A DNA stretch of 64,000 nucleotides, taken from the NCBI GenBank assembly GCA_035399865.1, contig DAOPJW010000001.1, positions 1 through 64,000 of the forward strand, given 5' to 3'. The notes under the pieces were generated by a model that saw only the letters and a list, made by a program, of their open reading frames with translations, searched no databases and was not told the origin of the DNA. The position numbers were made by a program, and so were the translations under genes. The stretch comes from UBA1547 sp035399865 (lineage in GTDB: Bacteria > Patescibacteriota > Saccharimonadia > Saccharimonadales > Saccharimonadaceae). Position 1 is the stretch's first letter, and every line of letters starts with the position of its first letter. Below are positions 15,933 to 24,961 of the stretch, piece by piece.

Positions 15933-17078
15933 TTATTTAGTGATAATACTAGATAAGCTATTGCGTAATTCTAAAATTTGCTTAACGTTAGTATCAATTA
16001 AATTTATTTCTATTTCGCCTTCATTTACTGCGTTGACAATGCCATCAATGAGATTATTAGTGGTGATATCGTTACTGCCGAGGATATATAGAAGCATTGT
16101 ATTGCCAACATTTATCGCTTTCACGGCATTTTTTACGGGATCTCTATAATTTATATCACCAGATTGTTGTAGCATCGCCATATCGTCAGTGATAATAATA
16201 CCTTTAAATTTATCTCTTTCCCGTAAAATTTCATGCCATGTTTTTGAAAGGCTTGCTGGTTCTGAATCAATAGAACTATAAATTAAATGACCGAACATAA
16301 TAAATTGTGCACCATTTCTTATGCCACTAACAAATGGTATCTCATCTTTTGTTTGCCAATCTTTGTAAGATATATCAGTTTCTGGTAATTGATAATGTGA
16401 ATCAGCTGTTGTCTCACCATGTCCGGGATAATGTTTCAATGTTGATAATACGTTACCTTTCTCTCCATCTATCGCACTTGAAACTTTTTTGGCAACGTCA
16501 TAAGGATCGCCTCCAAATACTCTTGGGTATATAAAAGAGCTGGTGTTTTCAGTTACATCAGCGACAATTCCAAAATTAAGATTTAAGCCAGCTTTTTTTA
16601 ATATCATTGACCTGTCATAAAAAGCAGATCTAGTTGCTTCGGTGGTTTGATTTTTCAAATCATAAGCTGAAGCGAAAGTGTCTTCCGATAATCTCTTTAC
16701 TGTTCCACCTTCTTGATCAATTGCAAATAAATAAGGAAAATCAGGGTTATTTTGTAGACTTTTGGTAATTTCACTAATTTCAATTGAAGTCTTTGAATTA
16801 ATATTCTCTTGCATAAATATTAAACCACTTGGCTGATAATCGTTAAGGAACTGTATAAGATTCTCTGTATCACTTGATTGTAAAATTAATAAACATGATA
16901 TTTTTTGCCTAAGTGTCATTGATGCAATTTTTGTTTCAATCAAACTTGGCTGTATTTTTTCTACGATATTTTTTTTACTATTTCTCTTAATTTGACTGTA
17001 GTTTGGTATAAACCAGATAAAATAAATTGAAAATATAATTATGATTATCGTGGATAGTATTAATAATATTTTTCTCAC
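15933..17078 (-). CDS. Beta-N-acetylhexosaminidase, GH3 (NagZ-like)
   Basis: A 381-residue protein with an N-terminal signal or anchor (about 4-25) and a GH3 barrel. AIDQEGGTVKRL, LKHYPGHGET with the NagZ-type His dyad segment, HYQLPETD, and IITDDMAM with the nucleophile Asp are all present. It would remove N-acetylglucosamine from muropeptides or similar glycans on the outer face of the membrane. The start is GTG at 17078, and TATAGT on the minus strand ends six bases upstream. Together with the deacetylase, the M14-like peptidase and VanW it makes this part of the window rich in wall-active proteins. Confidence 0.92.
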   Translation of the reverse strand: MRKILLILSTIIIIIFSIYFIWFIPNYSQIKRNSKKNIVEKIQPSLIETKIASMTLRQKISCLLILQSSDTENLIQFLNDYQPSGLIFMQENINSKTSIEISEITKSLQNNPDFPYLFAIDQEGGTVKRLSEDTFASAYDLKNQTTEATRSAFYDRSMILKKAGLNLNFGIVADVTENTSSFIYPRVFGGDPYDVAKKVSSAIDGEKGNVLSTLKHYPGHGETTADSHYQLPETDISYKDWQTKDEIPFVSGIRNGAQFIMFGHLIYSSIDSEPASLSKTWHEILRERDKFKGIIITDDMAMLQQSGDINYRDPVKNAVKAINVGNTMLLYILGSNDITTNNLIDGIVNAVNEGEIEINLIDTNVKQILELRNSLSSIITK

Positions 17079-17084
17079 AATTTC

Positions 17085-17090
17085 ACTATA
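17085..17090 (-). promoter_or_regulatory. -10 box six bases before a GTG start
   Basis: Minus-strand TGATATAGT (extended -10) ends six bases before the GTG of the GH3 gene; no Shine-Dalgarno lies between. Confidence 0.55.
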
Positions 17091-17214
17091 TCATTTGAAT
17101 TGGTCGAGTAATAATTGATTATTTTTTATTTAATGATATTATATAGTTATTATCCGAACAGAAGGATATGCATAGAGAGATAAGTATCTTAAATTTTTAA
17201 AAGGGGTGAGGCTA

Positions 17215-17763
17215 ATGGGAACAGGAATTGGCGTAACATTGGCTAATGTAAAGGCCGTTACAGGATCGACGATTATTCTCGCAGTCAAACCTTATGACAA
17301 ATTTCCAAGAGATTTAAACTACGATGTATTGTTTAATCTTGCTGGTGATAATGCCAGAAGACACTATTTCGATTATTTTCCATTTGAGGGAAAACCAACT
17401 TATGTTAGAGAAGAAGGTCTTTACAAAGGGAACTTTGAGGGTGTTATCATGGTCGTTGACGATTCAAAAACTAGTCTTAATAGAATTGTCATGTCCTGTT
17501 TGGAAACAGCAGAAAAAAATCGGTTATACGATGTAATTTTACCTATTTTAAGAAATGAAAGTGCTTTTGAAAATTCTCCATCAAAAGATTGTATCATCAG
17601 AGATTTAGTTTTAGGAGTAGCGGATTTTGTAGGTTTTAAATCTCCAAAGTTCGTGAATAATATCAAGATCTTAGTCGAAGAAATTGATGATGTAACAGCG
17701 GTGTATGATTGGATTAACGAAGCCTTATATATGACTTCTCTATGCAAAGCTAATGGCCTCTGA
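17215..17763 (+). CDS. Macro-domain-like protein
   Basis: A 182-residue soluble protein. The text IMVVDDSKTSLNRIVMSCLE followed by AEKNRLYDVILPIL resembles the core of macro (ADP-ribose-binding) domains, where a helix of the SLELAEENG type precedes a strand with FPAI. The glycine-rich ADP-ribose loops are not well matched, so the assignment is tentative. GGGGTGAGG just upstream supports the ATG at 17215 over the in-frame GTG at 17206. A terminator hairpin includes its stop codon. Confidence 0.45.
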   Translation: MGTGIGVTLANVKAVTGSTIILAVKPYDKFPRDLNYDVLFNLAGDNARRHYFDYFPFEGKPTYVREEGLYKGNFEGVIMVVDDSKTSLNRIVMSCLETAEKNRLYDVILPILRNESAFENSPSKDCIIRDLVLGVADFVGFKSPKFVNNIKILVEEIDDVTAVYDWINEALYMTSLCKANGL

Positions 17764-17781
17764 TTTCAGAGGCCTTTTTTT
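17755..17781 (+). terminator. Terminator overlapping the stop codon
   Basis: GGCCTCTGA and TCAGAGGCC form a perfect 9-bp stem with a TT loop, followed by seven T. The left arm contains the TGA stop of the macro-like gene. Confidence 0.92.
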
Positions 17782-17782
17782 A

Positions 17783-19600
17783 TTAATTAAATCTTAAGTT
17801 TAAGTAATCTCTTATCATTCTCGACCCAGAAATAATAGGTAGGTAGCCATTTAATTGATCTATAATTTTCTGACGTAATAATTTCTCATCATCAAGAATT
17901 TGGCACACTTCTTCAATTCTTTGATAGAGCATATCTGCTTCTTGATTATAAAAATTACCAGATACTTCAAGATACAAGGGCGGATTAATATCAGCGACAC
18001 CGCCGTCAGTTGTCGATATTAATAATTTTAAATTGGCTAAATCTTTCATCCAAGATGTTCCGCATGCTTCTTGCCCAACAATCGGTACATTTATCGCACA
18101 ATCACATCCAATCGCTAAAGCTTTACCTAATTCTTCATCATAATTTTGAACGTAATAGACATGCTCTTTTAATATCGGGTTATTAGCTATCATCGTCAAA
18201 ATATTAAATAAATCATCTACCATTTCAGAATCCCCAGAGTGAGGTTTACCAGATATAATTATGTAAGCATCATGTTTTTTTATAATATCCAATAGCCTAT
18301 CTGGGTCATTAAATATCATTTTTGCCCTTTTATAACTTACGAGACGTCTTTTAATATCAAAGACTTTTGCTTTTTGCGGTATCTTGAAAGTTTTTCCATA
18401 TTGATTTTGACGATGTGATAAGACTTCGTTCATAAAAATTCGTCCAGAATCTTTTACGTCTTTAATGGAATTGATATCAATTTTTTCTAGATTATCAATG
18501 TAATTTTTAGTAGGCAAATCTAAATTATCAAGAACTCCGATCTTATGAAGTATTTCTATCACTTTTGGTTGTATCCAAAAATCAGAAATACCGTTAGTTA
18601 CTGCATTAAATTGCACTTTATTACCATCGCGATTACGATAATTATCACTTGATATTTTTGAGTGTAGTATGCTGACGCCATTTCTTTTGCCTGATAATTC
18701 TATTGCAAGTGTGCTTAGTTTTATCTTGCTGTCAATTGTGAATTGCCAAGATAACCAATCAATAATTGATTTATTTTTTATGTTCGGAAAAATCATTGAT
18801 TGAAATTGACTATAATGAAATTCGCCTTCGGCTGCCTGAAGAAGTGTGTGGTTAGTATAAATTGTTGATTGCCTAACTTTTTCTAAGGCTGTGTAAAATT
18901 CCATACCATTAGTGACGAGATCGTCCAATTTAGCTATTATTCCAAAAACTGTACAAGATTCATTCATTTGAATTAATGGAGGATCGATACCCATTTGTTT
19001 TATGACTTCATAGCCACCAAATCCAGTTACTGCTTCGTGATAAAGTCTGTGGTCACTACCAGATTCTCCTGAATAAACTGCACCGATGTTTGGCTCAAAT
19101 AGAGTAATCAGCATCATAGAATTTCGTAATTTAACATGAACTTCCAGCGGAACGGACGGATAAGCAAGTGTACTTATCTTGATTAAACCGATTTTAATAT
19201 AACCAAAATTACTCGGCTTGACTTTTTCAACTGAATAATTATGGTGAAAATCGGTTAATTTTTGATGAATTTTTTCAGAGTAGAACGGAGTAACCACAAC
19301 TAATGGTAATCCAATTTTTTCTGCTACTCTTGTCATATCTCCAGCTAGAACGCCAAGTCCTCCGCCACCCATAATGCCAAATTCTTTTTCTCTATATATC
19401 TCTTGTGTAAGATACAGCCAAGGAGTTTTTTCAGTTATTTTATCTGATAAATCTGAGCGTCCAATAGAATCTAAAAAGTTATCAAAATTAGTATTTTTAT
19501 TAAAGGATTTTTTGCTTATCTCATCAAAGATGAGTTTGAAATCTAATTTATATTTTTCATTGTCGTTTATATTCAAATTAGTAACCATTATTTCTATCAT
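17783..19600 (-). CDS. glgP: Alpha-glucan phosphorylase (GT35, short form)
   Basis: A 605-residue GT35 protein. IMGGGGLGVLAGD (about 75-88) is the family's N-terminal glycine loop, YTNHTLLQAAEG follows, and QEACGTSWMKDLANL carries the lysine that would hold pyridoxal phosphate. It releases glucose-1-phosphate from alpha-glucans. Length fits the short bacterial GlgP form rather than the 800-residue one. The start could be 19600 or the ATG at 19588. It feeds naturally into the galU and glycolytic genes elsewhere in the window. Confidence 0.88.
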   Translation of the reverse strand: MIEIMVTNLNINDNEKYKLDFKLIFDEISKKSFNKNTNFDNFLDSIGRSDLSDKITEKTPWLYLTQEIYREKEFGIMGGGGLGVLAGDMTRVAEKIGLPLVVVTPFYSEKIHQKLTDFHHNYSVEKVKPSNFGYIKIGLIKISTLAYPSVPLEVHVKLRNSMMLITLFEPNIGAVYSGESGSDHRLYHEAVTGFGGYEVIKQMGIDPPLIQMNESCTVFGIIAKLDDLVTNGMEFYTALEKVRQSTIYTNHTLLQAAEGEFHYSQFQSMIFPNIKNKSIIDWLSWQFTIDSKIKLSTLAIELSGKRNGVSILHSKISSDNYRNRDGNKVQFNAVTNGISDFWIQPKVIEILHKIGVLDNLDLPTKNYIDNLEKIDINSIKDVKDSGRIFMNEVLSHRQNQYGKTFKIPQKAKVFDIKRRLVSYKRAKMIFNDPDRLLDIIKKHDAYIIISGKPHSGDSEMVDDLFNILTMIANNPILKEHVYYVQNYDEELGKALAIGCDCAINVPIVGQEACGTSWMKDLANLKLLISTTDGGVADINPPLYLEVSGNFYNQEADMLYQRIEEVCQILDDEKLLRQKIIDQLNGYLPIISGSRMIRDYLNLRFN

Positions 19601-19695
19601 TAAGCCTGTTTATTTTCATAAGCATTTTCGGCTGTTTATATTGTATCAATCAGTTGGTAGAAATGTCCAATATTTCCAAAATACACTTTTTATGT

Positions 19696-19701
19696 TATAA
19701 T
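19696..19701 (+). promoter_or_regulatory. Extended -10 promoter of the M14-like peptidase and VanW genes
   Basis: TGTTATAAT at 19693-19701 is a consensus extended -10, about 55 bases before the TTG start of the peptidase gene. Confidence 0.6.
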
Positions 19702-19756
19702 TTATAAAGCCCTCGGGTTGTTCTTGAATAATTCGGATTGAAAGGTGGTGAAGGTT

Positions 19757-20833
19757 TTGACGATAAGTAAGAGATTGTTGATTTTTGTTATCGGCTTTTC
19801 TTTATTCTTTCTTATTGGAACGAGTACGCAAGCATTTGCGAATACTATTGATGAGAAACCTTTTTTTGAATCAAAAGCAACTGTAACCGGGAATGATGTT
19901 AGGATTAGTGTGATAAGTGGTGTTGACACAAATATCGAGTATATACTGTTAGTAAATCGTGAAGGTAATCTTGTTGGTAATATGACTAGCTCAGGCAATG
20001 AATGGTCATATAATTTTTATGGTTTACAGGCAGGTGAATATTCTTACAATTTAGTGGTATCCTGCAAAAGCTCTAAATCTAATGAATCTGATAAAAGATA
20101 TTCTTCGATTTCAACATTGGAGCTCATTCATTTTAGAGTAACTGATATTTTGGTCATAAATACGACTCAATATGGCACAAGCGGTAATGGCCGTCCATTA
20201 AATGTCGTGTCTATTAAGCCAAAAGACGCAACATCAAAAATTATGGTGGTATTTGAACTGCATGGTTTTGAAGACTGCTATAAAAATGATGGTTGGGCAT
20301 TGGTAAATATTGGACAGGAAATGATTAATTACTTTTCGGCTCACCCTGAAGATTTAAATGGTAAATCTTTATATGTCGTTAGTTCGGCTAATCCAGATGG
20401 TTTAATCGATGGATGGACTAATAATGGTCCAGGAAGATGTCAAACTACACTAGGAGTTGATATAAATAGAGATTTTAGTTATTTATGGCGTCAAAATCTT
20501 GTTAGTAGAAATAAAACTTTGAGTGCATTTTCAGCTCCAGAATCAGTTGCATTACGAGACTTAGTGATTGGTATAAAGCCAACGTATATTTTTGATATAC
20601 ATGGTTGGTTAAACTGTAGCTATGGATCGAATGATTTAGTGAAGCATTTTGAAAAACCTCTAGGTATTTATAGAAAAGGGGGTATTTCAGAAATGCCAGG
20701 CTATTTTGTAAGTTGGGCTTGGGGTACTGGTTATTGCCAAGATGCGGCATTAATAGAACTGCCAAATCCCTACATTAGTCCTCAAAAAGTCGTCGACAGC
20801 ATTATTAACGTTTGTAATGAGACTTCTATTTAA
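19757..20833 (+). CDS. Secreted M14-like zinc carboxypeptidase
   Basis: A 358-residue protein with a signal peptide (KRLLIFVIGFSLFFLIGTS, cleavage after AFA). After a beta-rich segment of about 100 residues comes the M14 domain: ELHGFED supplies the first zinc His and Glu, SANPDGLIDG and DINRDFSYLW form the substrate Arg/Asn region, DIHGW holds the third zinc ligand, and ALIELP near the end carries the catalytic Glu. It probably trims peptide cross-links or other extracellular peptides. The start is TTG, with AAGGTGGTG upstream; GTG codons at 19745 and 19748 overlap that site and are less likely. VanW follows at 18 bases. Confidence 0.8.
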   Translation: MTISKRLLIFVIGFSLFFLIGTSTQAFANTIDEKPFFESKATVTGNDVRISVISGVDTNIEYILLVNREGNLVGNMTSSGNEWSYNFYGLQAGEYSYNLVVSCKSSKSNESDKRYSSISTLELIHFRVTDILVINTTQYGTSGNGRPLNVVSIKPKDATSKIMVVFELHGFEDCYKNDGWALVNIGQEMINYFSAHPEDLNGKSLYVVSSANPDGLIDGWTNNGPGRCQTTLGVDINRDFSYLWRQNLVSRNKTLSAFSAPESVALRDLVIGIKPTYIFDIHGWLNCSYGSNDLVKHFEKPLGIYRKGGISEMPGYFVSWAWGTGYCQDAALIELPNPYISPQKVVDSIINVCNETSI

Positions 20834-20851
20834 TAAGAAGAGGTGAAAATT

Positions 20852-21517
20852 TTGAGTAAGATAGTTACATTATTGTTACTAATTTCTCTTGTAATTCCAT
20901 GTACCGGATGTGACATTAATAGCCAAATGGAAAAACAAATTCAAGAGCCAAAAAATCAAGTTAGTGAAAAAATTATTCCAAGTAAAGTAGTCGCAGATGA
21001 ACCCTTAAAGCAAATTGCGTCCGTTGTAGAAGATGGAGTAATTGGCTCGGCACAAATAATATTGCCAAATGAAGTTGGCACATATAATGCTGGTGTCGCT
21101 GCTAATATTCTTGACGGATATATACTCGAATCAGGAAAGGTTTTTTCTTATAATCAGGTAATTGGTAAAAGAACGGCTGATAAAGGCTATAAATATGGTA
21201 ATATGCCAGTCACTGATGCTAATGGAAATCAAAAAATGATTAGTTCTTTAGGTAGTGGCGTCTGTCGATTGTCAGTGGCTTTAGCTACTACTGTCAAAAA
21301 TACTGGATTAAAGCAAATAGAAATCACCAGACACACATATACACCTGGGTATTTCAATTCAAAAAACCCTGGATTAGTTGATGCAACTGTCTATTGGCCA
21401 AGTACTGACAATAAATTTCAAAATACAATGCCTTACGATATTAAAATTAAAAGCTGGCTTGATGAAGAGTATATTTTACATGTCGAATTTGTTAAGTTAG
21501 ATTATATTTACGAATAA
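20852..21517 (+). CDS. VanW-family exported protein
   Basis: A 221-residue protein starting at TTG, with AGAGGTG eight bases upstream. It has an N-terminal signal ending near CTGCD, which may be a weak lipobox, then a polar linker and the VanW domain: FSYNQVIGKRT, DKGYKYG, SSLGSGVCRLSVALA and DATVYWP. VanW function is unknown; it occurs with glycopeptide-resistance and wall-remodelling genes. The TTG start, ribosome-site layout and spacing match the upstream M14-like gene, so the two form an operon ended by a terminator at 21533. Confidence 0.82.
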   Translation: MSKIVTLLLLISLVIPCTGCDINSQMEKQIQEPKNQVSEKIIPSKVVADEPLKQIASVVEDGVIGSAQIILPNEVGTYNAGVAANILDGYILESGKVFSYNQVIGKRTADKGYKYGNMPVTDANGNQKMISSLGSGVCRLSVALATTVKNTGLKQIEITRHTYTPGYFNSKNPGLVDATVYWPSTDNKFQNTMPYDIKIKSWLDEEYILHVEFVKLDYIYE

Positions 21518-21532
21518 TCCGAATTATTAAAA

Positions 21533-21575
21533 GGGAAAGTGTAGTCAATTGACTGATACTTTCCCAATTTTTTTT
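21533..21575 (+). terminator. Terminator after VanW
   Basis: GGGAAAGT pairs with ACTTTCCC around an inner AGTCAATTGACT palindrome, followed by eight T. Confidence 0.9.
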
Positions 21576-21628
21576 GTAAAAATAATCATTTTGATTATGC
21601 TATACTTAACTTATCGTAGGGGGATAAA

Positions 21629-22339
21629 ATGGAAGAAAACAATAAATTAAATGAAACTCCAGATCTTGAAGAAAAAGATCAGAATATAAACGTAAATAAT
21701 TCAGAGGTAAAAAAAATTCCTGAATTTCCAGTGATAAAACCAAAAAAACCACTAATGCGAAAAACTGCAGTGTTGTTATTGCTTGTTGTATTAATTATGG
21801 CCCTTGCTGGCTGTCTAGCTTTTTGGTGGAGGGATAATCTTGCTAATGATATGAATGTAAAGCAGTCTGAAGAAATAGCACGCCTTCAAAGTGTTATTAC
21901 AGAATTAAATAACAAGCAACAAACTGATATTGTTCAAGGTGATGATAATCTTGATTGTACAATAGTAGCTCCTGATAACGATTCAAAAGAGAATATTATT
22001 GCTTCAGTCACTTCAGGTAATACTCAACCACTTGAAGGACATATGGCTTCTACAGTCAATGTTATTTTGGCTGCAACCGAAGCTTATGGAGAACAGACTA
22101 AAACTCAATCAGCTTTAGATATATCGGATTTTATCGGTGATGTCACTGCACAAACTTGGGATTTTAACCTATCAGAATCTGTGATAAATTCTTATAAAGA
22201 CACTAACGAATATGGTAAATATTTTCCAGAAATACTAATTGTCGGTAAGTCTTCTGCTGGGAAAATAATATCTTTTTCTTTTGATTGTGAAGGATTGATT
22301 AGTACAGTATTTATGTCAGAAAATGACGAAATATTATAG
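21629..22339 (+). CDS. Hypothetical single-pass membrane protein
   Basis: A 236-residue protein: a polar, Asn/Glu-rich head of about 45 residues, one membrane helix near 46-68, a short coiled-coil-like stretch (about 78-100), and an outer domain of about 130 residues with no recognised family. AGGGGG six bases before the ATG is a good ribosome binding site. It stands alone between the VanW terminator and the PspC gene. Confidence 0.65.
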   Translation: MEENNKLNETPDLEEKDQNINVNNSEVKKIPEFPVIKPKKPLMRKTAVLLLLVVLIMALAGCLAFWWRDNLANDMNVKQSEEIARLQSVITELNNKQQTDIVQGDDNLDCTIVAPDNDSKENIIASVTSGNTQPLEGHMASTVNVILAATEAYGEQTKTQSALDISDFIGDVTAQTWDFNLSESVINSYKDTNEYGKYFPEILIVGKSSAGKIISFSFDCEGLISTVFMSENDEIL

Positions 22340-22468
22340 AAATAACCAACTCTTTATTAAAAAGTGATTCCTCTAGTTGAAGGTCATTAAAGGTTTGTTC
22401 AAATTTTATAGGTAAAAATTACAACTTTTATTAAAATAGTAGTAAAATGGTATTAGGAGGTTGATGAT

Positions 22469-22915
22469 ATGGCAGAAAAAAATAAGACTTTATATAGGAT
22501 ACCCAAAAAAGGACAATTATTCGGCGTTTGTGCAGGATTATCAGATTATTTCGAAATTGATGTTGTTTTAGTCAGAATTATATTTATTATACTAATCTTC
22601 GCAACCAGTGGAGCGATGATTTTTATTTATTTACTAATGGCAGTAATTTTACCGGTAAAAAATTATGATGTCGATCAATATAATACAGTTGAAGAAAGGG
22701 TTTCAGCTATGGGAAAAGAACTAATTGATAATAAAGTGATAAATAGGACAAGAAATTATATCGGTTTAGGTCTTTTGATAATTGGTATCTGGATGTTAAT
22801 TAACCAAATTTTTCCGAATTTGTTAATCTTGAAATGGAATTATGTCTGGCCAGTTTTGATAATCTTAGCTGGATTAATGATTATCATAAGGAGGGATGAT
22901 GAACGAAAAAAATGA
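22469..22915 (+). CDS. PspC-domain membrane protein
   Basis: A 148-residue protein. Residues 6-65 form a PspC domain (LYRIPKKGQLFGVCAGLSDYFEID then a membrane helix). A second hydrophobic region near 90-140 resembles the paired helices of LiaI/LiaF-type proteins. PspC proteins sense envelope stress. AGGAGG precedes the ATG, and the next gene starts inside its last codons, so the two are coupled. Confidence 0.88.
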   Translation: MAEKNKTLYRIPKKGQLFGVCAGLSDYFEIDVVLVRIIFIILIFATSGAMIFIYLLMAVILPVKNYDVDQYNTVEERVSAMGKELIDNKVINRTRNYIGLGLLIIGIWMLINQIFPNLLILKWNYVWPVLIILAGLMIIIRRDDERKK

Positions 22916-23867
22916 TTCATCAAAAAAAGCAAATAATAATGATTATCATAAACAAGAATTAAATATTGAAAAAGATTGGAACCTAAGCAAGATATTTTGG
23001 GGGCTTCTGTTTATTATTATTGGATTATTAGCATTTTTAAATAATCTCAATTTAGTTGATGTAAATTGGAATAATACGTGGAGACTTTGGCCATTAATTA
23101 TTATTTCTATCGGTGTCTCGATTTTGTCAATTAAAAATATAGTATGGAAAATAGCCTCGATAGTTATCGTAATATCAATGCTTGGATCAGTTATATGGGT
23201 TATGATTGGAGATTATCCAAGTTGCAACAAAATTAATCAATATAACTCTACGACTAAATTGATATCAAAAGACATTACTTCCGCTAAAATTAGTATAAAG
23301 GCCGGAGCTGTTTCTTTATTAGTGGATAGCTCGGATCAAGACAATTTAATAAATTCTTCTTTTGAGAGTAATTATGCAATAGTTTCACAAAATTCTATAA
23401 TTAGTAATCACACTCAAATAGTTGACCTGACGATGAGTTCTAAAAAATCATCGAATTGGTTTTTGAATGACTACAATAATAAATGGACAGTTGGTTTAAA
23501 TAATAAAATACCTTTAAAATTATCGGTTGATGCTGGTGCTTCTGATATTAGTATAGATGCTTCAGGTATATCACTTGAGAGTGCAGATATAAAAGTTGGT
23601 GTAAGTAAATTATTATTAAAAATTGGTGAAAAAGTTTCGAAAGTTGATATAAAAATTAATTCAGGTGTAAGTTCGATATTAGTCAGTGTTCCCAAAGAAA
23701 GCGGTATAAAGTTAAATCTTGAGGATGGAATGGCATCAAAAAATATTGCTGATATGATTGAGATTGATGATAATATTTACGAATCATCCGACTACGATGT
23801 GTCTAAGAATAAAATAGATATTTCAGCAAAAATCGGGATATCATCGATTACTGTCGAACGTTATTAG
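22899..23867 (+). CDS. LiaF-like membrane protein with C-terminal adhesin-like domain
   Basis: A 322-residue protein. After a polar head, helices near 30-48, 60-74 and 83-102 match the LiaI/LiaF transmembrane unit (FWGLLFIIIGLLAFLNNL, then WPLIIISIG). The rest is a repetitive beta-rich domain (VDAGASDISIDASG, INSGVSSILVSVP) typical of LiaF/DUF4097 beta-helices. In Firmicutes LiaF represses an envelope-stress two-component system; none is seen here. The ATG at 22899 has better spacing from AAGGAGGG than the ATG at 22896. Confidence 0.75.
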   Translation: MNEKNDSSKKANNNDYHKQELNIEKDWNLSKIFWGLLFIIIGLLAFLNNLNLVDVNWNNTWRLWPLIIISIGVSILSIKNIVWKIASIVIVISMLGSVIWVMIGDYPSCNKINQYNSTTKLISKDITSAKISIKAGAVSLLVDSSDQDNLINSSFESNYAIVSQNSIISNHTQIVDLTMSSKKSSNWFLNDYNNKWTVGLNNKIPLKLSVDAGASDISIDASGISLESADIKVGVSKLLLKIGEKVSKVDIKINSGVSSILVSVPKESGIKLNLEDGMASKNIADMIEIDDNIYESSDYDVSKNKIDISAKIGISSITVERY

Positions 23868-23923
23868 ACGAAATATTATAATAGTTTTTTATCTAAAGAA
23901 TATGCTTGTGTTAATGTATATAT

Positions 23924-24382
23924 ATGAGTCAGGATTTAATTATTCGAATTCTTGCAGACGGCTTAGTAGTTCCCGTTGTAATTATCGGAGCTTATGCACT
24001 TATTTTTAAAATTTCTAAAAAAAATAGAATTGAATCTTATAAAAGAATTATTATAGCCGGCTTGACTGCGTATTTATTTGCAAAATTAGTCGGTGTTATT
24101 TATCAACCAGAATATCTTAGACCATTTGAAATGATTGGAGCGAGTGCTGGTGCTTCTTTTTTAGATAATCCAGGTTTCCCATCCGATCACACGTTATTTG
24201 TCGTTGCAATCACATGTGCTGTCTGGTTTGAAACTAAAAACAAGTTAATAACGGTAATATTGTTATTATTAGTTGTAGGCGTTTCGGTCGGAAGGGTGTT
24301 AGCTCTTGTACATACTCCAATTGATATTTTGGGAGGAATTTTTATAGCGATGTTTGGCTCAATTTGGTATTTGAATAAATAA
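23924..24382 (+). CDS. PAP2-family membrane phosphatase
   Basis: A 152-residue membrane protein. YLRPFEMIG holds the motif-1 Arg-Pro, GFPSDHT is motif 2 (canonical PSGH), and RVLALVHTPIDILGG is motif 3 with the Arg and His. It would dephosphorylate a lipid pyrophosphate or phosphatidate, for example undecaprenyl pyrophosphate. PSDH in place of PSGH is a common variant. There is no Shine-Dalgarno; TATATA lies directly before the ATG. Confidence 0.85.
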   Translation: MSQDLIIRILADGLVVPVVIIGAYALIFKISKKNRIESYKRIIIAGLTAYLFAKLVGVIYQPEYLRPFEMIGASAGASFLDNPGFPSDHTLFVVAITCAVWFETKNKLITVILLLLVVGVSVGRVLALVHTPIDILGGIFIAMFGSIWYLNK

Positions 24383-24460
24383 TCATAATCATTAAATAAC
24401 TACTTTTGCAAATAAATCAAAAATTATATATAATAATCGTCAAGTTTATGGAGGTAAATA

Positions 24461-24946
24461 ATGGCAAAAGTATTAAAAACTGAGACAGGGTCTCAGATAG
24501 TTAGTTCATCTTATCCATTTTTGGCTACACTTTTGATTGGACTTCTCGTAGGTTTTTTGTTTTGGTGTTTTATGATATTAATTGAAAAATATGTAATTGA
24601 TCCTCTATATTGTCGAAATGAAATAAATGCACTTATGTGCATGAACTCCACGTCAGTATCTGGCAATATATCAGCGATATTAACTGGTTTGATTGGTGTT
24701 TTTATAATGGTGAGATATTCAATGGCTAGACCTTTAATGGTGGCCTTGGCATCATTGTTGACGTTGTGGGGGCTTATTGATTCACTTTCTGTTTTAGTAT
24801 GGACTGAAGCAATAGTATGGAGCATTTCTCTCTATTGTTTATCGTATTTGTTATTTTCTTGGATCGCAAGATTTAAAAATATACTATTTTCCGCATTATT
24901 AATGGTTATTATTGTTTTGGCTGTTCGAATTATCTTCGGTATGTAG
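24461..24946 (+). CDS. Hypothetical four-helix membrane protein
   Basis: A 161-residue protein with hydrophobic segments near 21-43, 70-84, 90-112 and 118-160 (probably two). A CRNEINALMCMN loop between the first two helices contains two Cys. No known family. GGAGGT at good spacing supports the ATG. Confidence 0.65.
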   Translation: MAKVLKTETGSQIVSSSYPFLATLLIGLLVGFLFWCFMILIEKYVIDPLYCRNEINALMCMNSTSVSGNISAILTGLIGVFIMVRYSMARPLMVALASLLTLWGLIDSLSVLVWTEAIVWSISLYCLSYLLFSWIARFKNILFSALLMVIIVLAVRIIFGM

Positions 24947-24949
24947 TGA

Positions 24950-24955
24950 TATACT
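24950..24955 (+). promoter_or_regulatory. Leaderless-type -10 box of rmuC
   Basis: TGATATACT (extended -10) ends six bases before the ATG at 24962; no Shine-Dalgarno. Confidence 0.6.
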
Positions 24956-24961
24956 AAAAAC

